NCBI GenBank assembly: GCA_023701135.1
Contig: JAMPXP010000001.1
Location: forward strand, 310,001 to 374,000
Direction: 5' to 3'
DNA length: 64,000 nucleotides
Source of the DNA: Desulfobacula sp.
Lineage (GTDB): Bacteria > Desulfobacterota > Desulfobacteria > Desulfobacterales > Desulfobacteraceae
Shown: piece after piece, positions 1-8,442 of the stretch
Layout of the letters: each line of letters opens with the position of its first letter
How positions within the stretch are numbered: position 1 is the stretch's first letter
Program-made: the position numbers and the translations under genes
The notes under the pieces: model-generated
What the model saw: the letters and a program-made list of their open reading frames with translations, nothing else
Told to the model about the DNA's origin: nothing
Databases searched by the model: none

Positions 1-1144
1 CATCAATATAACCATCCGAGTCATTGTCATCAAACCGATAATAGGCCCGGTCATCCAGATGACCGTCACTGTTGGTGTCCACAAAATTCACCAGATAGAT
101 ATCTTCACCGGCATCTTTTAGGCCGTTGCCGTTTAAATCATTGATCATAAAATAATGGGCGTTTTTGATACTGATGGTTTCGGTATAAAACCGAACCGCA
201 TCGGCACTGTATGTACTCATGCCCGGAATATCCGGATCAAGCTGGATATATTGGGAGTTATTGGCCAGAAAATAGAATTCACCCAGATCATTCCATTGGC
301 CTGCGGTGTTCTGCATATTATAAGGCCCCAGGGTGTCTGTGACGCCGTTATGGTTCACCTTGTAATAAACCGTGGTATCCCGGCTGGTATTGGATGTCCA
401 CCAGACGGCAACCTTGTATTTCCCGGCAGAAGGGATCGTCGGGGTCCATCTGACCCAGTCGTTGACGGCATCGTTCGTGGCAGTGGTATGGTAATAATCT
501 GTCAGATAATAGGGGTATCCGTTTCCGCTGGTCAGGTTCCAGGCAGCAGGCGTGTTTAAGGAAAAAACATTTCCCGCGGCATTGTTGGCATTATTGTTAT
601 CAACCACAAAGTCCACGGCAGCATGTTTGGGAATATTGAAATATTCCCCATCCATATTGAATTTTGAACTGGTAGCCGTGGTATTATTGGGGTTGGACCA
701 GGGCTCATCAATGCTGGCATCGGTCTTATTGGGCCAGGGGGCGTAATGGGCATTGGGATTATAAAAAATTTTATTATACCCGGACCACTGGGATTGCCAC
801 TCCCGCCTTCTGGTTGAATCAAGTTCATAGCCGTTGGCATATTCCCTGTCGTTTGAATTGATATAAGCTGAATCCGGGTATAAATAATATTTTCCTTCAT
901 ATAAGCCATCGCTTTCAGTGGTCATGAACTCCCAATCCATGCTGCCTGAATTGTCCAGAACAAACATGATATTGGATGGCGCCGACTGGGCTTTGGTTTC
1001 CATGGGAACATCACTGATATCCACAATACAGGCGCCCTGAGCATTCCGGATAAGACCAAAGAGAAGAATCAGTACACCGGCAAGATATCTTGATCTGAAA
1101 ATAATATTATCACAGCCGCACCAAGTTCTTGCAATCACATTCAT
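1..1144 (-). CDS. pilY1: PilY1-like type IV pilus tip protein (3' end beyond window)
   Basis: Reading from the ATG at 1144 (RBS GGAGG just upstream), 381 codons are open to the window edge. Residues 1-38 form a signal peptide with a hydrophobic core. Residues 64-68 (DNSGS) match the DxSxS metal site of von Willebrand A domains, as in PilY1 tip adhesins. Residues about 177-320 resemble a golvesin C-terminal-like carbohydrate-binding module: they contain WTPTIPSAGKYKVAVWW, then GQWNDLGEFYF, and end in SADAVRFY. Residues 335-381 carry three Asp/Asn-rich loops like EF-hand or dockerin calcium sites. The usual C-terminal beta-propeller of PilY1 would lie outside the window. It is the last visible gene of a minor pilin operon, 8 bases after pilX. 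PilY1 family membership is strong from motif plus context; the module assignment is by pattern only. Confidence 0.85.
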   Translation of the reverse strand, partial: MNVIARTWCGCDNIIFRSRYLAGVLILLFGLIRNAQGACIVDISDVPMETKAQSAPSNIMFVLDNSGSMDWEFMTTESDGLYEGKYYLYPDSAYINSNDREYANGYELDSTRRREWQSQWSGYNKIFYNPNAHYAPWPNKTDASIDEPWSNPNNTTATSSKFNMDGEYFNIPKHAAVDFVVDNNNANNAAGNVFSLNTPAAWNLTSGNGYPYYLTDYYHTTATNDAVNDWVRWTPTIPSAGKYKVAVWWTSNTSRDTTVYYKVNHNGVTDTLGPYNMQNTAGQWNDLGEFYFLANNSQYIQLDPDIPGMSTYSADAVRFYTETISIKNAHYFMINDLNGNGLKDAGEDIYLVNFVDTNSDGHLDDRAYYRFDDNDSDGYID

Positions 1145-1152
1145 GATTCCTC

Positions 1153-1671
1153 CTAAAACCTTCTTAAATATCCTATTTCAATGATGGACCGCCCCCCGTT
1201 CCATTGGGACAGGCCGAATACCGAATATTCATACAGCCGTGTAGATCCCATATCCAAGGAGCTTCCTGGCCTTACCCCTTTGGCATTGGCGGCAAAGGAA
1301 GCGGTTGGATCAACAACGGCAGGATCGGAATTGTCATTGACATTCCCGCTGGCCGGGCCTAAATTCTGCCAATTGGCTGGTGTTGAAAAATCTATGGCAT
1401 TATCATTCAACCAATCATACCCGGTTGTATTGGCAATGAGCTGCACTTCAGGATTTGATTCTTGTTCAATCCGCTGCGCACCTTCATAAACGCCTGCCTC
1501 GGCATAATAAAAATTCTGATTGTGGATTTTTTCATTCCGGACGATTTTAAGTTCAACCGTACTGGTGGTGGAGGCAGAGATGCCGATGATGGTAAGAACC
1601 GCCAGTATGATCAAAGCCAGAACAATGGCGGAACCATTTTCATTATCCAGGGGATTGACAACCGTTTTCAT
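1153..1671 (-). CDS. pilX: PilX-like minor pilin
   Basis: 172 residues. A short N-terminal leader with NGSAIVLALIILAVLTIIGISAS is followed by a single hydrophobic helix, the pattern of PilX N-terminal domains, where the prepilin cleavage box is degenerate (no GFTLxE). The remainder is a small hydrophilic globular domain. PilX proteins are minor pilins that prime pilus assembly with PilV, PilW and FimU and help present PilY1. The gene sits between pilV (25 bases upstream) and pilY1 (8 bases downstream), exactly where pilX lies in Pseudomonas-type minor pilin operons. The assignment rests on the N-terminus and the position; the C-terminal half is not conserved enough to judge. Confidence 0.8.
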   Translation of the reverse strand: MKTVVNPLDNENGSAIVLALIILAVLTIIGISASTTSTVELKIVRNEKIHNQNFYYAEAGVYEGAQRIEQESNPEVQLIANTTGYDWLNDNAIDFSTPANWQNLGPASGNVNDNSDPAVVDPTASFAANAKGVRPGSSLDMGSTRLYEYSVFGLSQWNGGRSIIEIGYLRRF

Positions 1672-1696
1672 ATCGTCTCCATATCGGTTTAGGATT

Positions 1697-2116
1697 TTAG
1701 ATATTTCTTGCTTTTAAAAAAGAGATCCTGCTTCTTTCAACCCCGGAAGGGTCAAATACCTGGACCAGAATTCTCATGGCATCATTGGTTCCGTCTGCGT
1801 CCAGATCAGACTGGTTCTGTATGGTCATCTGAACCCTGTAGCCGTCCGCATTCACGATATCGCTGTCGGCTACATTGTTGAAAGGGATCGAGAGTGTCGA
1901 TTCTATAAGGCCCTGGGCAAAGGCGGAAGCTTCTAAATGTTTTCTGGCATTGGCATTGCCGTTTACCGAAGAAATCTGCATGGTGGCAACACCCAGGATA
2001 CCAATAGAAAAAATAGCCATAGCAATGAGAATTTCAATAAGGGTAAAACCCGCAGACCCATTTCGTCTTTGTTCTTTCTCAAAGGACTGGTTAATATTGA
2101 TTGCTGGCAGTTTCAT
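1697..2116 (-). CDS. pilV: PilV-like minor prepilin
   Basis: 139 residues. The prepilin peptidase site GFTLIEILIAMAIFSIGILG lies at about residues 23-42, with Gly before the cleavage point and Glu at mature position 5. This is followed by MQISSVNGN, a signature often seen in PilV (type IV pilus modification protein PilV). The leader is unusually long and basic (MKLPAININQSFEKEQRRNGSA). The predicted product is inserted in the inner membrane, cleaved by PilD and built into the pilus tip complex. It follows pilW by 18 bases and precedes pilX by 25 bases. Pilin class is certain; the PilV label is well supported by order and by the post-helix motif. Confidence 0.85.
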   Translation of the reverse strand: MKLPAININQSFEKEQRRNGSAGFTLIEILIAMAIFSIGILGVATMQISSVNGNANARKHLEASAFAQGLIESTLSIPFNNVADSDIVNADGYRVQMTIQNQSDLDADGTNDAMRILVQVFDPSGVERSRISFLKARNI

Positions 2117-2134
2117 GATCTTTTCCTGAATAAT

Positions 2135-2770
2135 TTAAAAAATATTTCGAAATTTGATAACGGCCGTAACCGTTCTGTTATCCGCCGCCCTTCTGAGTTC
2201 GCCTAAATCCGTAGTGGCTGTAATGGCAACCCGGACCGCCCTTATATCCGAAAGAGTCGCCGTTGGATTCCCGCTTCCATCAAGGTAGGTAAACTGGAGG
2301 ATTTGGATATTTTCCGCTATGGCCTGGTTGCCCCCGGCGCCGACGGCCCGGCCGATATCCATATCTCCGTCAGCCAGACTGTCAAATAAGGAATATTGAA
2401 TGGTTTGGAACTCATCGGATTCATCTATGGTTCCATCGCCGTCATTATCCAGGCCGTCATCGGCCACGGAATAGGTAAAGGTCAACGGATTTCCGTTGGA
2501 ACCGTCACCGGCGTTGACAATTCCCAGGGTCTTTGAAATTTCAGGATCAAACCCGGCCATCTGGATATCCCTTGTCATGATGATCAAGGCATTCCGGATG
2601 TTCTGCTGCATCTCAACCACCTGATTCTGTGTCAACTGCGAATCCTGCTGGCTGGTATATTGATTGACGACAAGGCCGACAATAATACCGAATACGGCCA
2701 TGGAGACAAGAAGCTCAATCAGGGTAAAGGCTTTGTTATTTTTATGTAATTGATATCCCTGTATCATCAT
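2135..2770 (-). CDS. pilW: PilW-like minor prepilin
   Basis: 211 residues with cleavage motif AFTLIELLVSMAVFGIIVGL at about residues 14-33. The next stretch, MQQNIRNALIIMTRDIQMAGFDP, is characteristic of PilW, in which a long helix is followed by an R-D-x-R/QMAG motif. A low-complexity DDGLDNDGDGTIDESDE segment mid-protein could bind calcium. The start codon overlaps the preceding fimT-like stop by one base (TAATG), so the two genes are translationally coupled. PilW is one of the minor pilins that form the priming complex with PilV, PilX and PilY1. Confidence is high for the family, while the calcium idea is only inference from acidic spacing. Confidence 0.85.
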   Translation of the reverse strand: MMIQGYQLHKNNKAFTLIELLVSMAVFGIIVGLVVNQYTSQQDSQLTQNQVVEMQQNIRNALIIMTRDIQMAGFDPEISKTLGIVNAGDGSNGNPLTFTYSVADDGLDNDGDGTIDESDEFQTIQYSLFDSLADGDMDIGRAVGAGGNQAIAENIQILQFTYLDGSGNPTATLSDIRAVRVAITATTDLGELRRAADNRTVTAVIKFRNIF

Positions 2771-3291
2771 TAATTCCAGTTTACGCCATCTGCGCTCATT
2801 TCAATCCGGATATTGCCGGCCGTATTCACGATCACCCTCCGGTAATCCGTATTGCTGTAGCGGATAAATACGGTCCCTGCATTCCGGGGAAGGCCCCGGG
2901 CGGTAAATCCGCCGGTATTGGCGACAAAACTGGTATTGTACATATCCAGGTCGGAAGCCAAGGTTTCTTGTTTGATAATGGATTCGGAGGCATCCAGGGC
3001 GCTATTTCCTGCCGCTGCGCCGGGGCCGTTATCCACAAAGGCGGTATACCGATCATTGGCCAGGTCAAATACAATCACGGTGGTTGCATTTTCCTTGATG
3101 GCCCTGAGTTTCATTTCCTGAAGGCATGAGACAATGTCCCTGGCCGCGCTTCGAAGCCTGCTTTTCGGCAAAAAAGAAAAAAAATTGGGAATGGCGATCC
3201 CCGCCATAATCCCAATGACGGCAATCACCACCATCAATTCCACCAGGGTAAACCCTGAATTTTTATTTTTAAGCCGCAATTTCATATTCAT
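2770..3291 (-). CDS. FimT/FimU (GspH-like) minor prepilin
   Basis: 173 residues. GFTLVELMVVIAVIGIMAGIAIPNFFSFLP is a canonical prepilin cleavage site and helix; SRLRSAARDIVSCLQEMKLRAIKENATTVIVFD is the GspH/FimT domain signature, and a beta-rich C-terminus follows. It is the first gene of the minor pilin operon and overlaps pilW by one base. Two candidate starts exist: ATG at 3291 and ATG at 3285. AGGA at 3292-3298 spaces slightly better for the second. The product should be a minor pilin of the priming complex. FimT and FimU cannot be told apart by eye, so no symbol is given. Confidence 0.85.
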   Translation of the reverse strand: MNMKLRLKNKNSGFTLVELMVVIAVIGIMAGIAIPNFFSFLPKSRLRSAARDIVSCLQEMKLRAIKENATTVIVFDLANDRYTAFVDNGPGAAAGNSALDASESIIKQETLASDLDMYNTSFVANTGGFTARGLPRNAGTVFIRYSNTDYRRVIVNTAGNIRIEMSADGVNWN

Positions 3292-3324
3292 GTGTCCTGC
3301 AAGAATAATGCAATATGATACAGA

Positions 3325-3351
3325 ATTATACTAAAAATGTTTGAAATACAA
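3325..3351 (-). promoter_or_regulatory. possible sigma-70 promoter of the minor pilin operon
   Basis: On the minus strand a perfect -10 hexamer TATAAT (3330-3325) lies about 34 bases before the fimT-like start. TTGTAT (3351-3346) could serve as -35, although the spacer is only 15 bases. The -10 match and its position are good, the -35 is weak. Confidence 0.35.
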
Positions 3352-3444
3352 GGTTTACAAGGCATAAAATCAGGTTATCATCCAAAGATGGAACCATAAT
3401 GCACACCATCTTTTTGATTAAATATCACCATATCAAATGAAATA

Positions 3445-4380
3445 TCACACTTTCAAATGTTTATTGGCTTCCATATCAAACCACATGGCAAACAAGGAAA
3501 ACTGGCTTGAACTCATAAAAGAAAACATGGCGGCCAGGGCATTGACGGCAGGAATATGCCCGGTGAGATACCAAACAATAAAAACCCTTGAAAACAGAAC
3601 AAGGGTGGATAAGGCAAAAACAAAGCCCAGGAAATAGAAAAAAACAAGGGGGTGAAAATCCCGGATGATATATTTCTCCTTCATCCGCCAGAAAAAAAGC
3701 TTGATCAGAAGCCAGCCAATGGTAAAAATGACCTTATGAATCCGGATGCCCGACTTTTCACCGATATTATAGACCGGTTCAACCGGCACATCCGTGACCT
3801 TGAAATTTTCCACATTCAACCGGACCAGGATATCGTTCGGCTGGCCGTATCGTTTGTACATCCGATCCCAGTCAATGGCCGCCAATGCCTTTTTATTGAT
3901 CACCGTATACCCGGACTGGGAATCGGCTATATTCCAGTATCCTGAAGTAATTTTTGTCATGAGGGAAAGAAACCCGTTCCCCAGATAGCGGATTGTCGGT
4001 ATTTTTTGGAATGCTTCACCGGTAAAGAGCCTGTTTCCTTTGGAATAATCCGCCAAACCGTCGACCACCGGATCAAGAAGCGCCGGCAAATCGGCAGGGT
4101 TCATCTGGCCGTCACCATCCATCCTTACCGCCAGGTCAAAATCATTATCCCGGGCCCATTTGTATCCAGTGGCAAGAGCCCCGCCGCAGCCCTGGTTTAT
4201 TGCATGTTTGATGAGAACAATCTTATCCGCATTTCCCATGGTGGATTCTACGGCCTTAACCGTTCCATCACTGCTTAAATCGTCCACTATAACAATTTTA
4301 TCAACATATTCCGGAATAGTTTCAATAACCTTAAGAATCTGGCTCTCTTCATTATGAGCCGGAATGACAACACATATCAA
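3445..4380 (-). CDS. family 2 glycosyltransferase, polyprenyl-phosphate sugar synthase type
   Basis: 311 residues. The N-terminal GT2 domain shows CVVIPAHNEE (nucleotide binding), IVDDLSSDGT, NQGCGGALATGYKWA and the metal-binding region RMDGDGQMNP, all typical of dolichol/undecaprenyl-phosphate mannose or glucose synthases. The C-terminal 80 residues hold two membrane segments, as in GtrB/DPM-like enzymes. The expected reaction is transfer of a sugar from a nucleotide donor to a polyprenyl phosphate on the cytoplasmic face. A GtrA protein and a GT39-type enzyme nearby suggest a three-part lipid-linked sugar module. The given start is a TTG; an ATT six codons upstream (4398) is an alternative, so the N-terminus is unsure. 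Confidence 0.85.
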   Translation of the reverse strand: MICVVIPAHNEESQILKVIETIPEYVDKIVIVDDLSSDGTVKAVESTMGNADKIVLIKHAINQGCGGALATGYKWARDNDFDLAVRMDGDGQMNPADLPALLDPVVDGLADYSKGNRLFTGEAFQKIPTIRYLGNGFLSLMTKITSGYWNIADSQSGYTVINKKALAAIDWDRMYKRYGQPNDILVRLNVENFKVTDVPVEPVYNIGEKSGIRIHKVIFTIGWLLIKLFFWRMKEKYIIRDFHPLVFFYFLGFVFALSTLVLFSRVFIVWYLTGHIPAVNALAAMFSFMSSSQFSLFAMWFDMEANKHLKV

Positions 4381-4469
4381 TTGATTTTTATAAATCTGAC
4401 ACCTTCCTGTTTTAATTATTTACGCCCTATAGCCACAAGCCTTTGAACCAATAACAGATGAGTCCATCT

Positions 4470-4847
4470 TTACAAATTTGAATGCGTAAATATATATTTT
4501 TTTTGAATGAAAAACCTCAAAAGCCCAAAAAAAATAATATTGATTCCAATGGCAATCAAATATTGAATCCGAAAAAATTCAATTAAAAAATTATAGGCAA
4601 TATTATTAAACAACCAAAAAAAAATTAAAAAGTACACATACATGAATGCTGATTTTCTCGTAAACTTCACGGAAAATACAAATTTTGTATTCAAAAAATA
4701 TTGAAGCAAATATGCAAGGGTAAGTATAAACAGATACGATAAATTCGGCACGATTCCGATTTTATCCGTCAAAAGATAGGTTCCAGATAGAATGAGCAAA
4801 TAGTTCAACAGCGTAACCATCCCATATTTGATCATTTGAAGGGGCAT
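4470..4847 (-). CDS. GtrA family membrane protein (putative lipid-linked sugar flippase)
   Basis: 125 residues, four predicted membrane helices, and the GtrA layout: an N-terminal MIKYGMVTLLNYLLILSGTYLL helix, the NTKFVF motif between helices, and RFFIQKKYIF near the end. GtrA-family proteins are proposed to flip undecaprenyl-phosphate sugars from the cytoplasmic to the periplasmic face. The gene begins one base after the methyltransferase stop codon, so the two are coupled. Together with the GT2 enzyme and the GT39-like transferase it completes a make, flip and transfer set. The sequence is strongly AT-rich relative to the rest of the window. Family membership is clear; flippase activity in the family is inferred. 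Confidence 0.85.
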   Translation of the reverse strand: MPLQMIKYGMVTLLNYLLILSGTYLLTDKIGIVPNLSYLFILTLAYLLQYFLNTKFVFSVKFTRKSAFMYVYFLIFFWLFNNIAYNFLIEFFRIQYLIAIGINIIFFGLLRFFIQKKYIFTHSNL

Positions 4848-4848
4848 G

Positions 4849-5433
4849 CTAGTTTTTTTCGACCAGTAAAAGTACCCAAGGGATTGTTCTCACAATCTTT
4901 ATCGTTTTAAAATACTCTTTCATCAATCTTGTTATTTGATTTTTAGACCAATGGTTGACATGACCCGGCGTATTGCCCAAATCACTCCAATAGGAACCCC
5001 TGAACATATTTAATATTCTCCATAAGGGCTCATCCGGCACACTGACAATACAATATTTTTTTGATACTCGATACAATTCTCGCAGCGCCTGATGAGGGTC
5101 GGATAGATGTTCTAGCACCTCCAGCAGAATGACCAAATCAAAACTTTCGTCTTCCCGGTTCAACTGATAAACTGATTCCGTTGATATTTTGATGGTCGGA
5201 TTCTTTGCTTGTGCGTCCTGAACAAGCTCGGGATCGACATCCGATGCTACCAAAAGTGACTTATCGAATACCTTGCAAAGTTCGTATGTCGAATATCCGT
5301 GTCCGCAGCCGATCTCCAGAATAGTATGTAATTCATTTCTGATGGGATATGAAATTTTTTCGATTTTCTTGAAAAAGCTTCTTAACATCCCTTTTGCGAT
5401 AATATTGGAATTGGTATATTTTTCCTGATACAA
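4849..5433 (-). CDS. class I SAM-dependent methyltransferase
   Basis: 194 residues. Motif I ILEIGCGHGYSTYEL, the acidic SDVDPELV after strand 2, and FDLVILLEVLEHL (motif IV region) define a Rossmann-fold methyltransferase of the Methyltransf_11/UbiE-like kind. The substrate cannot be read from sequence; its position among sugar-transfer genes suggests a glycan or lipid-linked sugar. No ATG precedes motif I at a sensible distance. The call uses TTG at 5433, but an in-frame non-ATG codon further upstream (open back to about 5472) is possible. It lies between the GT39-like gene and gtrA in an AT-rich stretch. Confidence 0.8.
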   Translation of the reverse strand: MYQEKYTNSNIIAKGMLRSFFKKIEKISYPIRNELHTILEIGCGHGYSTYELCKVFDKSLLVASDVDPELVQDAQAKNPTIKISTESVYQLNREDESFDLVILLEVLEHLSDPHQALRELYRVSKKYCIVSVPDEPLWRILNMFRGSYWSDLGNTPGHVNHWSKNQITRLMKEYFKTIKIVRTIPWVLLLVEKN

Positions 5434-5471
5434 ACTGAAATCCGATTTTATAATTTTTAAATGTTCACCCG

Positions 5472-7127
5472 CTATTCAGAAAGACTTAATTCATAAAGGC
5501 CAAACCCATCTTTTGCATAAATGAATTTAATTTTATTAAAAAATATCTTTATCAGTGAGCGCTCTTTATCCGGAAATTGTTTTTCAGCCCATTGGTTGAA
5601 CATTTCGTAATTAACTATCATATGCGTAATCCCTTTTTGCTTCAGGCCATCAATGATATCTTCAATTTCTTTTGAATGCTTTATTGTTTTTTTAAACATT
5701 TCATTATCAAAAATCATTTTATGATTCGAATAATATCTTCGGTTACCCAAAAACAAGGCCAAGATTACGTGATCCTCTTTCAATATTCCATTGGCCTGAT
5801 CTATAGTTGATATCTCGGGCCAGTAGCGTTTAATATAGTCCATTCTACCGACCCTGCCTGAAAGGTAATCCAATGGCTTTACCGAATCAAACTGCCCCGC
5901 AAGATAAGGTATATTGACGGCAATGATCCCTATACAAATTAAACCACAAACAATATCCCATAATTTTCCGGCAGGAAAAAAACCGGATATATTTTTTAAT
6001 CCATAAACGGAAAGAATTACAAGGCATGGTATTGCAGGCCCTATCCATCTTATTCTCATATCCTGTTTTAAAAATACAATTACAATCAAAAGAACTGAAA
6101 ACATTAAAAACATATTTCGATCGGAAATGCTCTTTTGATCCGTTTCTTGCTTTTTGCTAAATGCAAAAAAGGGGAGAATAAAAAGAAAGGGGGTTAACAT
6201 ACCATCAAAATATTTCGGGTTATTGTCAGCGCCCTGAAAAAATATACGAATGGGTATCAAAACGATTTCCCACCATTTTTCACCATAAATGATTTTTCTG
6301 ACCGCAAAATGCCCCCAGCCTTCAGGCAGTTCCGTTGCGCTCACAAGACCGGCTCCCAACCCATGAGAGTTACTATAAAAATTCAATAGACCATTATACA
6401 ATGGATAAATGGGGTTACCTGTCCAGATAAAATTTTTAATGAGCCACGGTGAAAAAACCAGCAAAGACATCGCCATAAAAACAATGACGTATTTCAAAGC
6501 GGTTAACTGGCTTTTAGCAACCGAAGAATTGGATTTAGAATATATCCATACTACTAAAACAGACAAAATAAAAAAAACAATCAGACCATTATATTTGGTT
6601 CCCAAAGCAAAGCCGCATAAAATAGCCGCATAAATCAAATTTCTCAATAAAAAATTATTATCGCGCCATTTTATGATCTGCAAAATTGAAGCTGTTGAAA
6701 AAAAAATCAGCCCCAAATCCACATAAACAATGGTGGACAGTTTAATAATGACGGGAATGGTTAAAAAAAAGATAGCCCCGAAGATTCCCCAATCCCCATT
6801 TATTTTATCCTTAAAATAAAAATAAATTAAAATTGCTGTAAATATTGCAAATGAAAAATGAATGTATTTAGGGATAATATCATTCCCGAAATAAAGGGGA
6901 ATCATATACAGCAATTCAAGATTCATGGGATAATAGGAAAATTCAATATAGGGAATTTCAAAGATACCACCATGATTCAGGTATAGTTTGGGGATTATTA
7001 AATGGTGGGTTAATGCATCCCTGCTGACAGGAGGAACGCTCCCGAGCAAAATCAAACATGCTGTAAGAATGAAACCGGTCAGTACAAAAAAAAGAATGCT
7101 ATATTTTCTAAAGGATGCTTTTTCCAT
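5472..7127 (-). CDS. GT39-like (ArnT/PMT family) membrane glycosyltransferase
   Basis: About 551 residues with ten or more hydrophobic segments and a soluble C-terminal part. The first periplasmic loop carries SRDALTHHL, with the acidic residue expected for GT-C enzymes, and a charged FKDKING loop is found after the third helix. GT39/PMT/ArnT proteins use polyprenyl-phosphate sugars to glycosylate proteins or lipid A on the outer face of the inner membrane. The ATG at 7127 is chosen (GGATAAG upstream); a GTG two codons before it is the alternative. The acceptor is unknown. Its place between two pilin loci suggests pilin, which is inference. Confidence 0.8.
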   Translation of the reverse strand: MEKASFRKYSILFFVLTGFILTACLILLGSVPPVSRDALTHHLIIPKLYLNHGGIFEIPYIEFSYYPMNLELLYMIPLYFGNDIIPKYIHFSFAIFTAILIYFYFKDKINGDWGIFGAIFFLTIPVIIKLSTIVYVDLGLIFFSTASILQIIKWRDNNFLLRNLIYAAILCGFALGTKYNGLIVFFILSVLVVWIYSKSNSSVAKSQLTALKYVIVFMAMSLLVFSPWLIKNFIWTGNPIYPLYNGLLNFYSNSHGLGAGLVSATELPEGWGHFAVRKIIYGEKWWEIVLIPIRIFFQGADNNPKYFDGMLTPFLFILPFFAFSKKQETDQKSISDRNMFLMFSVLLIVIVFLKQDMRIRWIGPAIPCLVILSVYGLKNISGFFPAGKLWDIVCGLICIGIIAVNIPYLAGQFDSVKPLDYLSGRVGRMDYIKRYWPEISTIDQANGILKEDHVILALFLGNRRYYSNHKMIFDNEMFKKTIKHSKEIEDIIDGLKQKGITHMIVNYEMFNQWAEKQFPDKERSLIKIFFNKIKFIYAKDGFGLYELSLSE

Positions 7128-7172
7128 TTTCACTTATCCAAATATGAACGCACAGCCTTGTGTGTGGGCATT

Positions 7173-8312
7173 CTATTTTAAGATATCCAAAGGAATCGTG
7201 CCCAAATATAGATTATCATTTATTATATAAGAAGGCGTACCGGTTACACCTGCCTTAACAGCCAGAGCGACATCTCTTTTTAAATGAAGCCGGATCTCTT
7301 TTTGCTCCAAAGCCCATGCCAGTTCCTCGGGTTTGAGATCAATTTTTACAGCGATTTCATTTAAATCGATACTGCCTTTTGAAGGATGAATCTGAAAAAG
7401 AAGATCATTCATTTCCCAAAACTTATTTTTTAATCCAGCATAAATTGCCAGCATGGCCATCTTACCGGCTCCTGAATGAAGGTTTTCTTTTATGGCAAAA
7501 TTAAATTCAATATCCAGGGGAAAATGCCGATGGATCAGTCTTATTTTATGAGGATGTTCCGCCACCAACTCTCTTAAATAGTAATGCATTTTCCGGCACT
7601 GAAAACATAAATAATCCGTATATTCGATTATTGTAATATCAGGATTTTCGGCACCGATCCAGTGGCTTCCATCTTCTGTGATTCCGGAAGGAAGTGCTGA
7701 AGTTGTTTCCCTGAACTCTAAGTGCCAATATTTTGGGAAAACAAGCCATACGACAATTACGACAGCAAAAAATAATTTTATCATGAAAAACAGCCGGGAT
7801 GTGTTCGATCTTAAATATACCCAGTCGTTATGAAGCGATTTTAAAATTCCGCCCTCTCTCAAATCTTTTATTATTTTATAAGCATAAAAAACGAGGACGA
7901 AATTAATGGCATAGGAAACAATGCACATCAAACAATAGCTGTGGATGAAAAATGTAGAAATAAATGCGAGGATTAAACTGTAAATTGAATAAAAGGTAAC
8001 TGTTATAAAAAAAACAGCCCATAGTCTTTTTCCTATATTTTCTTTATGAATTATAAATGGAAAAATCAGGATCAAAAACAAATAACCAAGGACTCCCCAA
8101 ATTGGAACAGGCATGCCAAACAAAACGGAAAAACTGCTTTGGGAAACCGTATCACAATTGACTGATTTTGAAATCGCACAAAAACTGCTGTAGGTGATGT
8201 CCGTGTAGACCCTGTAATGAGAAACAGAAAGATAGAGTGCATCCAGAAAGCCTGCAAATATAAGCACCCATCCCGCCATTGAAAAGAAAGATCGCGCTTT
8301 GCTGTTCATCAT
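7173..8312 (-). CDS. VKOR-DsbA fusion, disulfide bond formation protein
   Basis: 379 residues in two modules. Residues 10-145 are a vitamin K epoxide reductase homologue: loop cysteines C45 and C53, the conserved VSHY...SVLFGMPVPIWG stretch, and the CLMC active site (127-130) at the end of a helix. After a further transmembrane segment (about 177-193), residues 220-379 form a DsbA-type thioredoxin domain with CFQC (236-239) and the TGTPSY cis-proline loop. Bacterial VKORs recycle DsbA with quinone; fusion puts oxidant and catalyst in one protein. It is encoded next to pilA, whose product keeps two cysteines in its mature form, making pilin a plausible client. Start ATG is doubled (8312, 8309). 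Confidence 0.9.
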   Translation of the reverse strand: MMNSKARSFFSMAGWVLIFAGFLDALYLSVSHYRVYTDITYSSFCAISKSVNCDTVSQSSFSVLFGMPVPIWGVLGYLFLILIFPFIIHKENIGKRLWAVFFITVTFYSIYSLILAFISTFFIHSYCLMCIVSYAINFVLVFYAYKIIKDLREGGILKSLHNDWVYLRSNTSRLFFMIKLFFAVVIVVWLVFPKYWHLEFRETTSALPSGITEDGSHWIGAENPDITIIEYTDYLCFQCRKMHYYLRELVAEHPHKIRLIHRHFPLDIEFNFAIKENLHSGAGKMAMLAIYAGLKNKFWEMNDLLFQIHPSKGSIDLNEIAVKIDLKPEELAWALEQKEIRLHLKRDVALAVKAGVTGTPSYIINDNLYLGTIPLDILK

Positions 8313-8442
8313 AACAATATCAAATCTTATAAAATTAAAATTTCTGTAAAGCTGGTATTAGATAGCATAAAAAAAACTTTTGATCATTTTATTTTTAAAT
8401 ACATGAAATTTTCGTTTCGATTAAGGGTTCAAACACACTCAT

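Noticed and set aside
556-909. 117-codon minus-strand frame inside pilY1
   Set aside because: It is a different frame of the same strand as pilY1, which has a signal peptide, a metal motif and domains through this region.
3298-3313. A sigma-54-like element (TTGCA and TTGC) on the minus strand before the fimT-like gene
   Set aside because: The essential GG of the -24 element is TG, and transcription would begin inside the coding sequence. The TATAAT at 3330 is a better choice.
3374-3415. AAAGATGG and CCATCTTT hairpin between fimT-like and GT2 genes
   Set aside because: Its T run faces the plus strand, where no gene ends nearby; it does not suit the minus-strand genes. Probably chance or a weak structure.
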